NCBI GenBank assembly: GCA_000196815.1
Contig: FP929003.1
Location: 2,131,501 to 2,195,500 of the forward strand
Direction of reading: 5' to 3'
Source of the DNA: Nitrospira defluvii
GTDB lineage: Bacteria; Nitrospirota; Nitrospiria; Nitrospirales; Nitrospiraceae
DNA length: 64,000 bases
The notes below the pieces were generated by a model, which had not been told where the DNA came from, did no database searches, and saw only the letters and a list, made by a program, of their open reading frames with translations. The first letter of the stretch is position 1. Each line of letters opens with the position of its first letter. Below, one piece after another: positions 35,198 through 44,099 of the stretch. The position numbers were made by a program, and so were the translations under genes.

Positions 35198-36495
35198 GCA
35201 GCGCGTTGGCCATTGCCGGAGTCACAGCCGTGCTTCGAGACCTCCTCAACGACGGCTTGATCAACCACAACGTCAGCGGCTTGCTCGGCAGTACCGTGAC
35301 GGTGAGCGCTGTCCCGCCGGATCGGGTGGTTCCTGCGAATGGCACTGAAAGCACCCAGCTGAATCTCTTCCTCCATCAAGTCACGTTCAATACGGGTTGG
35401 CGGAATCATGCCTTGCCGTCCCGTGACGGATCGGGCACCCAACGGCTCAGCAATCCGCCGCTGGCCCTCGATCTTCACTACCTCGTCAGCGCCTACAGCG
35501 CCGAGGAGTTGGGGAGCGAAATTCTGCTCGGGTACGCGATGCAACTGCTGCATGAGACTCCGGTCTTGGATCGGAAGGCCATCACAACTGCGCTGAATCC
35601 TTCTCCGCCGGTGGAGACGACGTTGCCGCCGGCCCTGCGGGCCCTGGCCGAATGCGGGCTGGCGGATCAAGTGGAACAGATCAAGCTGGTTCCGGATCCC
35701 CTCAGTACCGAAGAGATGTCCAAACTCTGGACCGCTGTGCAGTCCCATTACCGACCCACCGCGGCCTATGTGGCGACGGTGGTGTTGATCGAGTCCTCGA
35801 AGCCGACGAAGCCGACGTTGCCGGTGCTCACTCGCGGGCCGGTCGATCCGGTGACGAAACTGGAGCGGGGCGTGGTGGTCCAGACCGATCTCCTGCCGCC
35901 GTTTCCGACCATCCAGACGGTGCAGGCGATCGATGGCCAACCGGTCGCCGCGGTGGGGGCGACCGTCGAACTCACCGGACATCACCTCAACGGCACTAAT
36001 CGCACCGTGGTGTTTTCGAATGCTCGATTCGACATCGTTTTCGAGGTGGCGGCCTTGGCCGGCGACTCGGCCTCGCAACTGCAAGTGATCGTGCCGCCGT
36101 CGTTGGCCGTCGGTTTCTACCAGGTGGCGGTGCGAGTCGTTCGTCCCACGGAGACCGAGTCAAGGGTCAGCAACCAGCTGGGGCTGGTCGTCGGCCCTTT
36201 CATCACGACCGCGCTTCCCCGGACGGTGCCTAGGGATGGAAGCGGCAGGGCGACCATCACGCTGGGCTGTGCGCCGGACGTCCGAGCCGGACAATCGGTC
36301 TCGCTTTTGCTCGGCAGCCGGGAGGTCCTGGCTGAACCGTGGTCCAGTCCGGCGAACTCCTTTACGTTCATCCTTGAACAGGCACCGGTCGGTGATCATT
36401 TGGCGCGCTTGCGGGTGGATGGCATCGACAGTCCGTTGATCGATCGTGCGGCTGAACCGCCGGTGTTCTTTAACTATCGGATGACGATCACATGA
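35194..36495 (+). CDS. DUF4255 tail-terminator protein (Afp16/Pvc16-like) with Ig-like extension
   Basis: The 433-residue protein begins with the DUF4255 domain (about 1-190): LAIAGVTAVLRDLLNDGL, STQLNLFLHQVTFNTGWRNHALPSR and LALDLHYLVSAYSAEELGSEILLGYAMQLLHETPVL. In Afp and PVC this protein caps the tube and sheath at the distal end. The C-terminal half (about 225-433) has beta-rich IPT/TIG-like repeats (AVGATVELTGHHLNGTNRTVVFSN and similar). This extension exceeds the smaller classical forms. It overlaps neighbours by four bases on both sides. Confidence 0.9.
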   Translation: MSSALAIAGVTAVLRDLLNDGLINHNVSGLLGSTVTVSAVPPDRVVPANGTESTQLNLFLHQVTFNTGWRNHALPSRDGSGTQRLSNPPLALDLHYLVSAYSAEELGSEILLGYAMQLLHETPVLDRKAITTALNPSPPVETTLPPALRALAECGLADQVEQIKLVPDPLSTEEMSKLWTAVQSHYRPTAAYVATVVLIESSKPTKPTLPVLTRGPVDPVTKLERGVVVQTDLLPPFPTIQTVQAIDGQPVAAVGATVELTGHHLNGTNRTVVFSNARFDIVFEVAALAGDSASQLQVIVPPSLAVGFYQVAVRVVRPTETESRVSNQLGLVVGPFITTALPRTVPRDGSGRATITLGCAPDVRAGQSVSLLLGSREVLAEPWSSPANSFTFILEQAPVGDHLARLRVDGIDSPLIDRAAEPPVFFNYRMTIT

Positions 36496-38423
36496 GCGAC
36501 CGCGCGGCGTACGACACTTGGGTCCAGGCCAACCAACGACGTTTGGTCGGCGAGTTCGATCGCCTGAAAGCGAGGCTCACCGGTGGGGAGTCTGCGGGGG
36601 CCACCGGCGATACGATCGACGAGATCGATGCGGAAGAACCGGCCCCCGCCGCCATTGATGTCATCGCTAACCTGTTTGGCCTCAGCCGCTTCGAACGCGA
36701 TGTGTTATTGCTCTGTGCAGGTGTCGAAATGAATTCGGAGTTAGCGCATGCCTGTGGCGAGGCGCTGGGGTCCGGCCATCGGCCGTCGGTCACCTTCGGC
36801 TTGGCCCTGGCCGCACTCGAGGCGCCGCATTGGAGCGCGTTGACCCCGGTCGGGCCGTTGCGCCGCTGGAGGCTCGTGGAACTCGATGAGAGTCCGGGAG
36901 TGGCGAATGCGCGCCTCCGTATCGACGAGCGCGTGTTGCACTATCTGGCGGGCGTCAATTATCTCGATCCACGATTGCGGCCTCTCCTGCATACCAGACG
37001 TCCGGGTGAGCTGCTGGCCGTCGCCCATCGACAAACCGCCGCCACGATCCTTTCCGCAATCGAAGCCGGCCGATCCTCGTCGGGCCTCGTTCTCCTGACG
37101 GGCGACGATCTGCAAGGCCAGGGTGATGTGGCAGCTTTCGTGGCATCGGAACTGGGGCTGCAGCTGTACGTGTTTCCTGCGGCGCTCGTGCCGACCAGCG
37201 CGTCGGAAATCGAGGCGCTGGCGATGTTATGGCAGCGGGAGGCGTTTCTGCTCCATGCGGCGTTGCTCGTGGAGTGCGCGGAGCATGAGGTACCGAAACA
37301 GGCGGGTAACTTCGTCGACCAACTCGGCGGTCTGGTGTTCGTGATCGGCCAGGAGTTGCCGTCGTTCGCGCGGCCGGCAGTTTCACAGGTCGTGAACCGG
37401 CCGCAGGCGGTGGAGCAGCGGGCCCTGTGGGAGCAGGCGCTTGGTCAGGATGCCGCGCTGGTCAACGGTTCGCTCGACGGAGTCTCCTGGCAGTTTCGCC
37501 TGAGCGCCGGCACGATCGCGACCACGGGCGCGCAGGTGCGCAAACGATTGGCAGGGGAGGAGCGACCGGAGGGGCTGCTCTGGCGTGCCTGCCAGGCGGC
37601 AGGCCGCTCAAAACTCGATGACCTCGCGCAACGGATCGAGCCGGTTGCCGATTGGGCGGCGCTGATCGTGTCGGTCCCGCAACAGACGACCCTGCGGGCC
37701 ATGGCGGCTCAGGTGCGGCATCGGTTGACCGTCTATCAGGACTGGGGTTTCGGCAGCCACGGCACGAGGGGACTCGGCATTACAGCCCTCTTTGCCGGCG
37801 AGAGCGGAACCGGAAAGACCATGGCGGCCGAAGTGCTGGCCAACGAGTTGAGTCTCGATCTCTACCGCATCGATCTCTCGGCCGTCGTCAGCAAATATAT
37901 CGGCGAGACGGAGCGAAATCTGCGGCGCTTGTTCGATGCGGCGGATGAAAGCGGAGCCATTCTCCTGTTCGACGAAGCCGACGCGCTGTTCGGAAAACGG
38001 AGCGAGGTCAAGGACAGCCACGATCGCTACGCCAATATTGAAGTGAGTTATTTGCTCCAGCGCATGGAGGCCTATCGCGGGCTGGCGATTCTCACGACCA
38101 ACATGAAGGCGGCGCTCGACCAGGCCTTTCACCGGCGCTTGCGCTTTGTCGTCCATTTTCCCTTTCCCGATGCGGCGCAGCGCGAAGCTATTTGGCGCAC
38201 CATGTTTCCAACATCGGCACCGGTCGAAGGGCTGGATTACCCCAAGCTGGCACGGCTGCATATGGCAGGCGGGAGCATCCGGAACATCGCTCTGAACGCC
38301 GCCTTCCTCGCGGCGCAGGTCAGGGAGCCCCTGCGCATGGGACATCTCCTGCAGGCGGCACAGAGCGAGGCGGCCAAGCGGGATCGGCCCCTGTCGGATG
38401 CAGAGACGAGGGGATGGGTATGA
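36492..38423 (+). CDS. AAA+ ATPase of the eCIS (Afp15/Pvc15-like)
   Basis: This 643-residue protein has an N-terminal winged-helix/helical region (NLFGLSRFERDVLLLCAGVEM) and a degenerate first ATPase-like module (about 190-330). The active AAA+ core is C-terminal: Walker A GESGTGKT (436-443), Walker B LLFDEAD with Asp494/Glu495, then NIEVSYLLQRMEAYRGLAILTTN (sensor 1). In Afp/PVC this ATPase is needed for particle assembly or cargo loading and is a hallmark of eCIS compared with phage tails and type VI systems. ATGA overlaps both neighbours. Confidence 0.94.
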   Translation: MSDRAAYDTWVQANQRRLVGEFDRLKARLTGGESAGATGDTIDEIDAEEPAPAAIDVIANLFGLSRFERDVLLLCAGVEMNSELAHACGEALGSGHRPSVTFGLALAALEAPHWSALTPVGPLRRWRLVELDESPGVANARLRIDERVLHYLAGVNYLDPRLRPLLHTRRPGELLAVAHRQTAATILSAIEAGRSSSGLVLLTGDDLQGQGDVAAFVASELGLQLYVFPAALVPTSASEIEALAMLWQREAFLLHAALLVECAEHEVPKQAGNFVDQLGGLVFVIGQELPSFARPAVSQVVNRPQAVEQRALWEQALGQDAALVNGSLDGVSWQFRLSAGTIATTGAQVRKRLAGEERPEGLLWRACQAAGRSKLDDLAQRIEPVADWAALIVSVPQQTTLRAMAAQVRHRLTVYQDWGFGSHGTRGLGITALFAGESGTGKTMAAEVLANELSLDLYRIDLSAVVSKYIGETERNLRRLFDAADESGAILLFDEADALFGKRSEVKDSHDRYANIEVSYLLQRMEAYRGLAILTTNMKAALDQAFHRRLRFVVHFPFPDAAQREAIWRTMFPTSAPVEGLDYPKLARLHMAGGSIRNIALNAAFLAAQVREPLRMGHLLQAAQSEAAKRDRPLSDAETRGWV

Positions 38424-38674
38424 GACGTATCGTCGTCAATATCGACAGTCTTGTGTTGAAGGGTTTTCGCTATGAAGACCGGCACGCAGTCGCCCAGGGG
38501 TTGCAGGAACAGCTGACGGCGCTGTTCGCAGAACCGGGCATGGCGGAGCGGCTCGTGAGCCTGGGCGATGTGCCACGACTACGGGTGGATTCGATCTCGG
38601 CCGCGGACAAGGCGCCTCCAAGACAACTGGGTAGTGATGCGGCCGACGGGATTGGAAAGGGCGTGGGGCGATGA
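38420..38674 (+). CDS. Small eCIS-associated protein
   Basis: The 84-residue product begins MRRIVVNIDSLVLKGFRYEDRHAVAQGLQEQLTALF and becomes Pro/Ala/Gly-rich near the end. The N-terminal part predicts one strand followed by a long helix. It lies between the ATPase and the first DUF4157 gene with four-base overlaps on each side. Small proteins with a similar IDxLVLxGF start are common beside the ATPase in these operons, as far as I recall. Function is unknown; the position suggests help in cargo loading. Confidence 0.7.
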   Translation: MRRIVVNIDSLVLKGFRYEDRHAVAQGLQEQLTALFAEPGMAERLVSLGDVPRLRVDSISAADKAPPRQLGSDAADGIGKGVGR

Positions 38675-40191
38675 GCGCAACGGCCACCGTTCAATCCGCC
38701 GCGAAGCCTCCGAGTAGCGCGCCCTCCGGCTCGCTCATCCAGCGACAATGCGCGTGTGGCGGATCGGCAGGATTAAGCGGTGAGTGCGAGGAATGCAGGA
38801 GTCGAAAATTGTCGGGGCGGCCGCTACAGAAGAAACTTGTCATTGGCAACCCTGAGGATGAGTTCGAACAGGAAGCCGACCGGGTGGCAGCCCAGGTGAT
38901 GCGCATGCCGCACCCTCAGGCGACGACAGAGGCTGAGCAGCGTGAGCCGGCGCCGATCGTGCGACGCCGGGTGGACGGTTTTCATGGAACAGGCGCTGGG
39001 CCGGCCCCCTCGATCGTGCGGGAGGTGCTCGCGTCGCCGGGTCGTCCGCTGGATGGCGCAACCAGAGCATTCTTCGAGCCACGGTTCGGATATGACTTCG
39101 GGCAGGTCCGGGTGCATCACGACGACGAGGCGGCACAGTCTGCGGATTCGGTGACGGCCCTGGCCTATACGAGCGGCTGCCATATCGTATTCGCGCGGGG
39201 GCAGTATGGGCCCCACGGGACCGGCGGGCGGCAGCTCCTGGCTCATGAACTCGCGCATGTGATCCAGCAAGGCGGGGCTCAGGCGGCCTCGACGATTTAC
39301 CGTCAATGCACCACAGGGAGGGCCTGTACCCAGCCGATCTCCGGTGACCCCGGGCGGTTCAATGCCTCGGAATACGCGGCGGAAGAGTCCGGCCGCACCG
39401 CGCGCGCAGAGGAAGCCAGGCGAGATCCAGGGGCGGTCGTAGCCTCCGGACATGGGAGCCATGCCGCGCATGTCGAGGCCTTCGCCGCTGCTGAGGGTAT
39501 CGACCTCTCCGACTTCTACGGCGTCCTCATCGATCGTGACCTCGGGGCTTCCACCGGGGCAGCCGCAGGGCCCTGCGCGAGCCTCACTGGGGCCGTACCG
39601 CCTTTCGCCGGCCCTCGCGATGCCTACTGCATGTTCGTGCCGGAAGACATGGATCGGCTGACCGGGGAGGCCGCGGCTGCTCCCCCGCCGCGGCTGGTGG
39701 GAGGGTATCCACGCGCGACCTGGCTTCAATGGCTGCGGGAAACGCTCGTCCACGAGGCTCAGCATATCCGCTACGACACCACCGCTCATCCCGACTTGGG
39801 CGGATCCTGTACACGCTCGACCCCGCTGTATCGGGCCGCCAACGGAACCGAATACCCCCTCGACTTTTACTTGAGCGAACTCAGCGCCATTCTGGCCGAG
39901 TTCGAACCGACCTTCACTTCGGTTCGCCGACGTAGCCCTACCGGCGACTACGGAGCCTTACTCGACAACTTGCAATCCGCCTACCACGATGCGTTGTTCA
40001 GTCACTACGAAAGCATCGCCGGTATCCTCACGACGTTGCGATGCCACTGCGATTGTGCGGATGCGGATGCCTTCGTGCGCGACACGTTCGAGTTCACCAG
40101 CACCGGTTGGTCCGACACCACCCGCGGAATCTTTTTGGATTTCATCCAGTCCCGCATGCCGAGTCTGCAGTGGCCGGATCCGGGACCATGA
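38671..40191 (+). CDS. DUF4157 protein 1 with C-terminal zincin-like domain (candidate effector)
   Basis: The 506-residue protein has four parts. The N-terminus has a CxC...CxxC knuckle (Cys27, Cys29, Cys39, Cys42) followed by EFEQEADRVAAQVM. The DUF4157 eCIS-core domain (about 112-200) has PLDGATRAFFEPRFGYDFG and HELAH at 192-196. A linker follows, and then a C-terminal domain (about 215-506) with a second HExxH, HEAQH at 361-365 in LRETLVHEAQHIRYD, and a downstream acidic helix LSELSAILAEFEP. This looks like a metallopeptidase-type domain. DUF4157 proteins mark eCIS loci and carry varied toxins, so it may be cargo. It overlaps both neighbours by four bases. Confidence 0.85.
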   Translation: MSATATVQSAAKPPSSAPSGSLIQRQCACGGSAGLSGECEECRSRKLSGRPLQKKLVIGNPEDEFEQEADRVAAQVMRMPHPQATTEAEQREPAPIVRRRVDGFHGTGAGPAPSIVREVLASPGRPLDGATRAFFEPRFGYDFGQVRVHHDDEAAQSADSVTALAYTSGCHIVFARGQYGPHGTGGRQLLAHELAHVIQQGGAQAASTIYRQCTTGRACTQPISGDPGRFNASEYAAEESGRTARAEEARRDPGAVVASGHGSHAAHVEAFAAAEGIDLSDFYGVLIDRDLGASTGAAAGPCASLTGAVPPFAGPRDAYCMFVPEDMDRLTGEAAAAPPPRLVGGYPRATWLQWLRETLVHEAQHIRYDTTAHPDLGGSCTRSTPLYRAANGTEYPLDFYLSELSAILAEFEPTFTSVRRRSPTGDYGALLDNLQSAYHDALFSHYESIAGILTTLRCHCDCADADAFVRDTFEFTSTGWSDTTRGIFLDFIQSRMPSLQWPDPGP

Positions 40192-41483
40192 GGCGCAACG
40201 AGATGATAACCCGTACCTTCACCGGTGAACCGAAACGAGTTCTCCGGGGCCAAACCGGTCTCACGGGCGGCCGTCTCCTGCGCCAGGGCAGCGTAGGCGA
40301 TGTGTGTGAGCAGGAGGCCGATCGGGTCGCCCGAGAGGTGATGCCACTACCGGGAGTCCCCGGTCAGGTCGAGGCACAATCGTCGCCTCCACCGGTGATC
40401 CAACGCCATCTGAGTGGATCGGACGGTGCAAAAGAGGGCGCTGCGCAATCGATCGTCCAGGGCGTGCTGGCCTTACCCGGACAACCACTGGACGGGGCCA
40501 CGCGCGCCTTCTTCGAACCGCGGTTTGGCCACGACTTTGGGAATGTGCGGATTCATGCCGACGAGCGTGCCGCGGAATCGGCCCGTACCGTGCATGCCTC
40601 TGCCTATACGGTGGGACGCGATATCGTCTTCGCCTCCGGACACTACAACCAGTCGACCGGGGAAGGCCGGAGGCTCCTGGCCCACGAGTTGACTCATGTC
40701 GTGCAGCAACGCTCCAGCGGACCCCGTGAGATGCTGCAACGGAGTGGATCCGCTCAGTCGGGGAACGAAGATGACAGAACGCATCGTTCCCTTTCCACAG
40801 GACTCGATGCCAGTCATGAGATCGTCATCAACGGAGAACTCTTCAACCTGGTGCCGATCCCTCCCGCCGTGACTCGCGAGAGCCCGGCATGGCGCTACCG
40901 CGACAGTGCGCAAGACTACCTCGGTGCCTATCCCAATCTGGGAAACGGCGCGTGGGCGCTCATCGTCAGACAGCGGGACGGGGTGCTGTGCGACATCGGT
41001 GGGAATTGCCTGGGCTGGGCGCTCGGCAACTATGGCCTCCTTGATCCACCGGACCAGGTATGGGGGCTCGCACGGCAATACCTCGACTCGGTAGGCCGAT
41101 CGGTGCGAGAGCGACGGTCTCCGTTGGAGAGCTACATGCAGGGGGTGAAGAAAGGTCAATCCGAGGCGGGAGCCATCTGGGATTACTACATGGCCACGCA
41201 GTTTCAAGCGGTGCCGACTGAGAGTGAGGGTGAAGCGAACCTGGCACTCTACGGCCGAGGATTCAGTGGCCCCATGGACGGGCCCTCTCATATTGCATTC
41301 CGCACTGCGACCGGCGGGTTATGGGCGTCCAAGCCGAGTCCCTCGAAATCTCCCGTCCTGCATGAAACGGCCGCCCAGATGACCGGTGGGCAAACTGGCG
41401 AGGTCCTCCGACTGTATACACGGACAACAGGCCCCATGAGCCATGTCGTAATACGTGAACGGCAGGCCCAGGTAAATCCATGA
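40188..41483 (+). CDS. DUF4157 protein 2 with Cys/His C-terminal domain (candidate effector)
   Basis: The 431-residue product starts at ATG 40188, overlapping the previous stop; an ATG at 40203 is also possible. It lacks the CxC...CxxC knuckle but retains VCEQEADRVAREVM and the DUF4157 domain with HELTH at 166-170. The C-terminal domain (about 205-431) contains GGNCLGWALG (Cys274), PSHIAFRTATGGLWASKPSPS (His368) and VLHE (His392). This spacing of Cys and His suggests a papain- or NlpC-like fold, but no family was assigned with certainty. The module is expected to be cargo of the particle. It is coupled by ATGA to the third DUF4157 gene. Confidence 0.82.
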   Translation: MRRNEMITRTFTGEPKRVLRGQTGLTGGRLLRQGSVGDVCEQEADRVAREVMPLPGVPGQVEAQSSPPPVIQRHLSGSDGAKEGAAQSIVQGVLALPGQPLDGATRAFFEPRFGHDFGNVRIHADERAAESARTVHASAYTVGRDIVFASGHYNQSTGEGRRLLAHELTHVVQQRSSGPREMLQRSGSAQSGNEDDRTHRSLSTGLDASHEIVINGELFNLVPIPPAVTRESPAWRYRDSAQDYLGAYPNLGNGAWALIVRQRDGVLCDIGGNCLGWALGNYGLLDPPDQVWGLARQYLDSVGRSVRERRSPLESYMQGVKKGQSEAGAIWDYYMATQFQAVPTESEGEANLALYGRGFSGPMDGPSHIAFRTATGGLWASKPSPSKSPVLHETAAQMTGGQTGEVLRLYTRTTGPMSHVVIRERQAQVNP

Positions 41484-43006
41484 CGACGCGCAGTCTCCCG
41501 GTCATGCCGAGCCTGATGATGCGACGGAGCTCCGGCCGGCATTCAGCGGTTTCCGTATCGCCCATTCTGCAGCGCCAATGCGCCTGCGGCGGCTCCGGTG
41601 GGTTGTCGGGCACCTGCGAGGAATGCGAGAAGAAAAAATTGGTCGGCATGTCGGCCCAGGCGAAGTTGCGCATCAATGAGCCAGGCGATGAGTACGAGCA
41701 GGAAGCCGACCGGGTGGCGGACCGGGTGATGCGAATGCCGATCGATGGGGCCGCTCCCAGCTTGGGGATATCGGAGCAGCTTGTTCAACGGCGCTTCTCC
41801 GGAGAAGGTGGGTTGTTGAGTCGCGCCGCCGGCGAAGAACCGGCACCGGTCGGGGAGCCGCTCGCCGCGGACGAGGCTGCTCCCAAAGATGGTGCAACCG
41901 ACGAAGGTGGCAGCCGCTGCCCGAGCTGGCGTGGCGACCCGCAGAGCATCAGCAAACGGGCCGCCGAAAATTATGTGCAACACGACATCACGCCGACCTC
42001 GCAGGCGAAGGTGGAGAAAATCAACTGCGAGCCTCCGATCGCCAACGGCAACTATGGATGTTTTGTCCATTTCAGCGACGGCCTGGTCGTGAGAGTCATC
42101 GTCCGCGCGACCGATATCGTGGTCGGCATGGGACCAGGGCAAATCTCCACAGAAACCCCGCCGGCCGCGACGCCCTTGTGCTTTTACGATTACCACTGTC
42201 CGGACGGGTTTCTCGTCCTCACTAAGCGGGAATGCAAAAGCGCCAAGTCGTCGGCGCCGCATCCGCCTGGCGCGCCTTCGGCGGTCGTGCAACGACGCGT
42301 GGCTCCGGGGCAGTCTGCTTCTCTCGTCGCGCCGCCGTTGGTGCACGAGGTATTGGGGTCGGCGGGGAGTCCTCTGGATGAACCGACACGCACTTTTTTC
42401 GAGTCCCGGTTTGGGTACGACTTCGGCCACGTGCGTGTGCATGCGGATGCCGCGGCCTCGGAATCGGCGCAGGCCGTCCATGCGTTGGCCTATACGGTTG
42501 GATCGCATGTCGTGTTCCACACCGGGCAATTCGATCCACAGTCGATCGGCGGTCGTCGCTTGCTGGCGCATGAACTGACGCATGTCGTGCAAGCAGACGC
42601 CGGCTCAGGGGGGAAGGGGTCGATGCGGAGGAAGGCCGACCTATCGAAGGATCAGGAAAAGCCTCAGCCGTTGCCCCCGGTCGACTGTGCCGCGGAGATC
42701 ACTCCTGTGCGGGATTGTTTCGATCTCATCGGGGACATGATCGCGATCCAAGCCGATATGCGCGAGAACAATCAGTGGCTGGAACGCTACAGGAACGGCG
42801 ACATTCCATGGGATACCGATGCGCATACGGCGCGAGCCCGATACCAGGGAGAACTGCGCGACAAATTGAACACGAAGGAACGAGTGCGTGGAGCCTGCTG
42901 TCCCGAGCAGGAGGTTCCGGGGGAAGCCCCGACCGCGCCTTCGACGGCGGCCCCGGCTCCGGGAGCGCCGCAGGCGCAACCCGATCAAGACGGAGCTGGT
43001 CGATGA
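41480..43006 (+). CDS. DUF4157 protein 3 with a domain inserted before the core
   Basis: The 508-residue protein has the N-terminal knuckle QRQCACGG...CEEC (Cys34, Cys36, Cys46, Cys49) and EYEQEADRVADRVM. A domain of about 110 residues rich in Cys (147-255; CPSW, YGCFVHFSDGLVVRVIVRA, YDYHCPDGFLVLTKREC) then splits this segment from the DUF4157 core, which follows at about 285-372 with HELTH at 364-368. The C-terminus (about 385-508) has WLERYRNGDIPWDTDAHTARARYQGELRD and a Pro/Ala tail. No catalytic motif is evident in the last part, so this could be a structural or carrier member. Confidence 0.8.
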   Translation: MTTRSLPVMPSLMMRRSSGRHSAVSVSPILQRQCACGGSGGLSGTCEECEKKKLVGMSAQAKLRINEPGDEYEQEADRVADRVMRMPIDGAAPSLGISEQLVQRRFSGEGGLLSRAAGEEPAPVGEPLAADEAAPKDGATDEGGSRCPSWRGDPQSISKRAAENYVQHDITPTSQAKVEKINCEPPIANGNYGCFVHFSDGLVVRVIVRATDIVVGMGPGQISTETPPAATPLCFYDYHCPDGFLVLTKRECKSAKSSAPHPPGAPSAVVQRRVAPGQSASLVAPPLVHEVLGSAGSPLDEPTRTFFESRFGYDFGHVRVHADAAASESAQAVHALAYTVGSHVVFHTGQFDPQSIGGRRLLAHELTHVVQADAGSGGKGSMRRKADLSKDQEKPQPLPPVDCAAEITPVRDCFDLIGDMIAIQADMRENNQWLERYRNGDIPWDTDAHTARARYQGELRDKLNTKERVRGACCPEQEVPGEAPTAPSTAAPAPGAPQAQPDQDGAGR

Positions 43007-43050
43007 CCGGTCGCGGGGCCGACGACGTGATGCGTGAGATCGAGGAGTAA
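43003..43050 (+). other. Possible 15-codon leader ORF between DUF4157 protein 3 and the tube-initiator gene
   Basis: An ATGA overlap at 43003 opens a frame of 15 codons (MTGRGADDVMREIEE) that ends eight bases before the next gene. It may couple translation across the gap or be a gene remnant. Nothing else supports it. Confidence 0.25.
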
Positions 43051-43057
43051 TGTGGTC

Positions 43058-43708
43058 ATGAGCAGCTTTCCCGGTTCTCCTAAATTGCTGAAGGGCGGCA
43101 TTGTCCTGATCGATCCTGCCACGGCACAGGTGCAGCGGATCATCGCGCTGCAATATAACCCCGAGTCCCTCAGCCGCACGCTGCAAGTGCAGGGCGCCGG
43201 CGAGGGAGGGGACCGGTCGGAGGCGTTGCGACTGAAAGGGCCGGCGGTGGAGACGATCAAGCTCGAGGCGGAAATCGATGCCACTGACGAGATGGAGCAG
43301 GGGGAGGCGGTCGTCGGTGAGGCGGGGATTTCCCCTCAATTGGCTGCGCTGGAGACTTTGCTTTATCCGAGTTCGGGACAATTGACGACGAACCACACCC
43401 TGTCGAGTCTCGGTACCTTGGAAATTCTTCCGATGGAAACGGCGCTGCCGCTGTTCGTGTTTGGACAGAACCGCGTCATCCCGGTTCGGGTCACCGAGTT
43501 TAGCGTGACCGAAGAGGCGTTCGACCCCAATTTGAATCCGATTCGAGCGAAGGTCAGCCTCGGCATGAGGGTGCTGTCCATCGACGACGTGGGCTTTACG
43601 CACAAGGCCGGCAGTTTGTTCATGAGTTATCTCCAGCAGAAGGAAGGCCTGCGCGCGAAGGCCCAGGGCGGTAACCTGGGGGCCCTCGGTCTCACGGGCA
43701 TTTCTTGA
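43058..43708 (+). CDS. CIS tube-initiator/hub protein (Afp7 N-terminal-like)
   Basis: The 216-residue protein matches the contractile injection system tube/hub family: LKGGIVLIDPATAQVQRIIALQYNPESLSRTLQVQ, LKLEAEIDATDEME, TALPLFVFGQNRVIPVRVTEFSVTEEAFDPNLNPIRAKVSLGM. In Afp/PVC this part is fused to a LysM domain; here the LysM part is the next, separate gene. The protein joins the tube to the spike hub. The ATG at 43058 is preceded by GAGGAG ten bases upstream; an upstream in-frame start is less likely. Confidence 0.88.
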   Translation: MSSFPGSPKLLKGGIVLIDPATAQVQRIIALQYNPESLSRTLQVQGAGEGGDRSEALRLKGPAVETIKLEAEIDATDEMEQGEAVVGEAGISPQLAALETLLYPSSGQLTTNHTLSSLGTLEILPMETALPLFVFGQNRVIPVRVTEFSVTEEAFDPNLNPIRAKVSLGMRVLSIDDVGFTHKAGSLFMSYLQQKEGLRAKAQGGNLGALGLTGIS

Positions 43709-43739
43709 GAGCGGGCCAGGACGAGAGGAGGGAGCACAG

Positions 43740-44099
43740 ATGAGCGATCCGTTACAGGCCTTACTGGACAGCGCACTGAAGGCCAATTCCTTTCCGCCCA
43801 CCAGCCGCTATTACAACGTGAAGACCGCCTCGCTGCTCACCGCCGACGGCACCATGTTGGTGTACTTACGGCGACGCTTCGTTCCGGGGAGCGAGCGATT
43901 CACCGTGGTACAGCAACATCGGGTGTCGGCAGGGGAGCGGCTGGACCATTTGGGGGCGACCTATCTGGGCGATCCGGAGCAGTATTGGCGGTTGTGCGAT
44001 GCGAACGACGCGGTGCGGCCCGACGAACTCACGGACACCTTGAACCGCGCCATCGACATTGCATTGCCGGAGGGAACGACAGGAGTGCCCGGTGCTTAA
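43740..44099 (+). CDS. LysM-like baseplate protein
   Basis: The 119-residue protein has a LysM-like C-terminal half: QQHRVSAGERLDHLGATYLGDPEQYWRLCDANDAVRPDELTD. This is the form used in phage gp53/gpX-type proteins of the baseplate and tube junction. GAGGAGGGAGCACAG precedes the ATG. Its stop overlaps the GTG start of the next gene. In related systems the same domain is fused to the preceding protein. It probably sits inside the baseplate and does not bind cell wall. Confidence 0.82.
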   Translation: MSDPLQALLDSALKANSFPPTSRYYNVKTASLLTADGTMLVYLRRRFVPGSERFTVVQQHRVSAGERLDHLGATYLGDPEQYWRLCDANDAVRPDELTDTLNRAIDIALPEGTTGVPGA

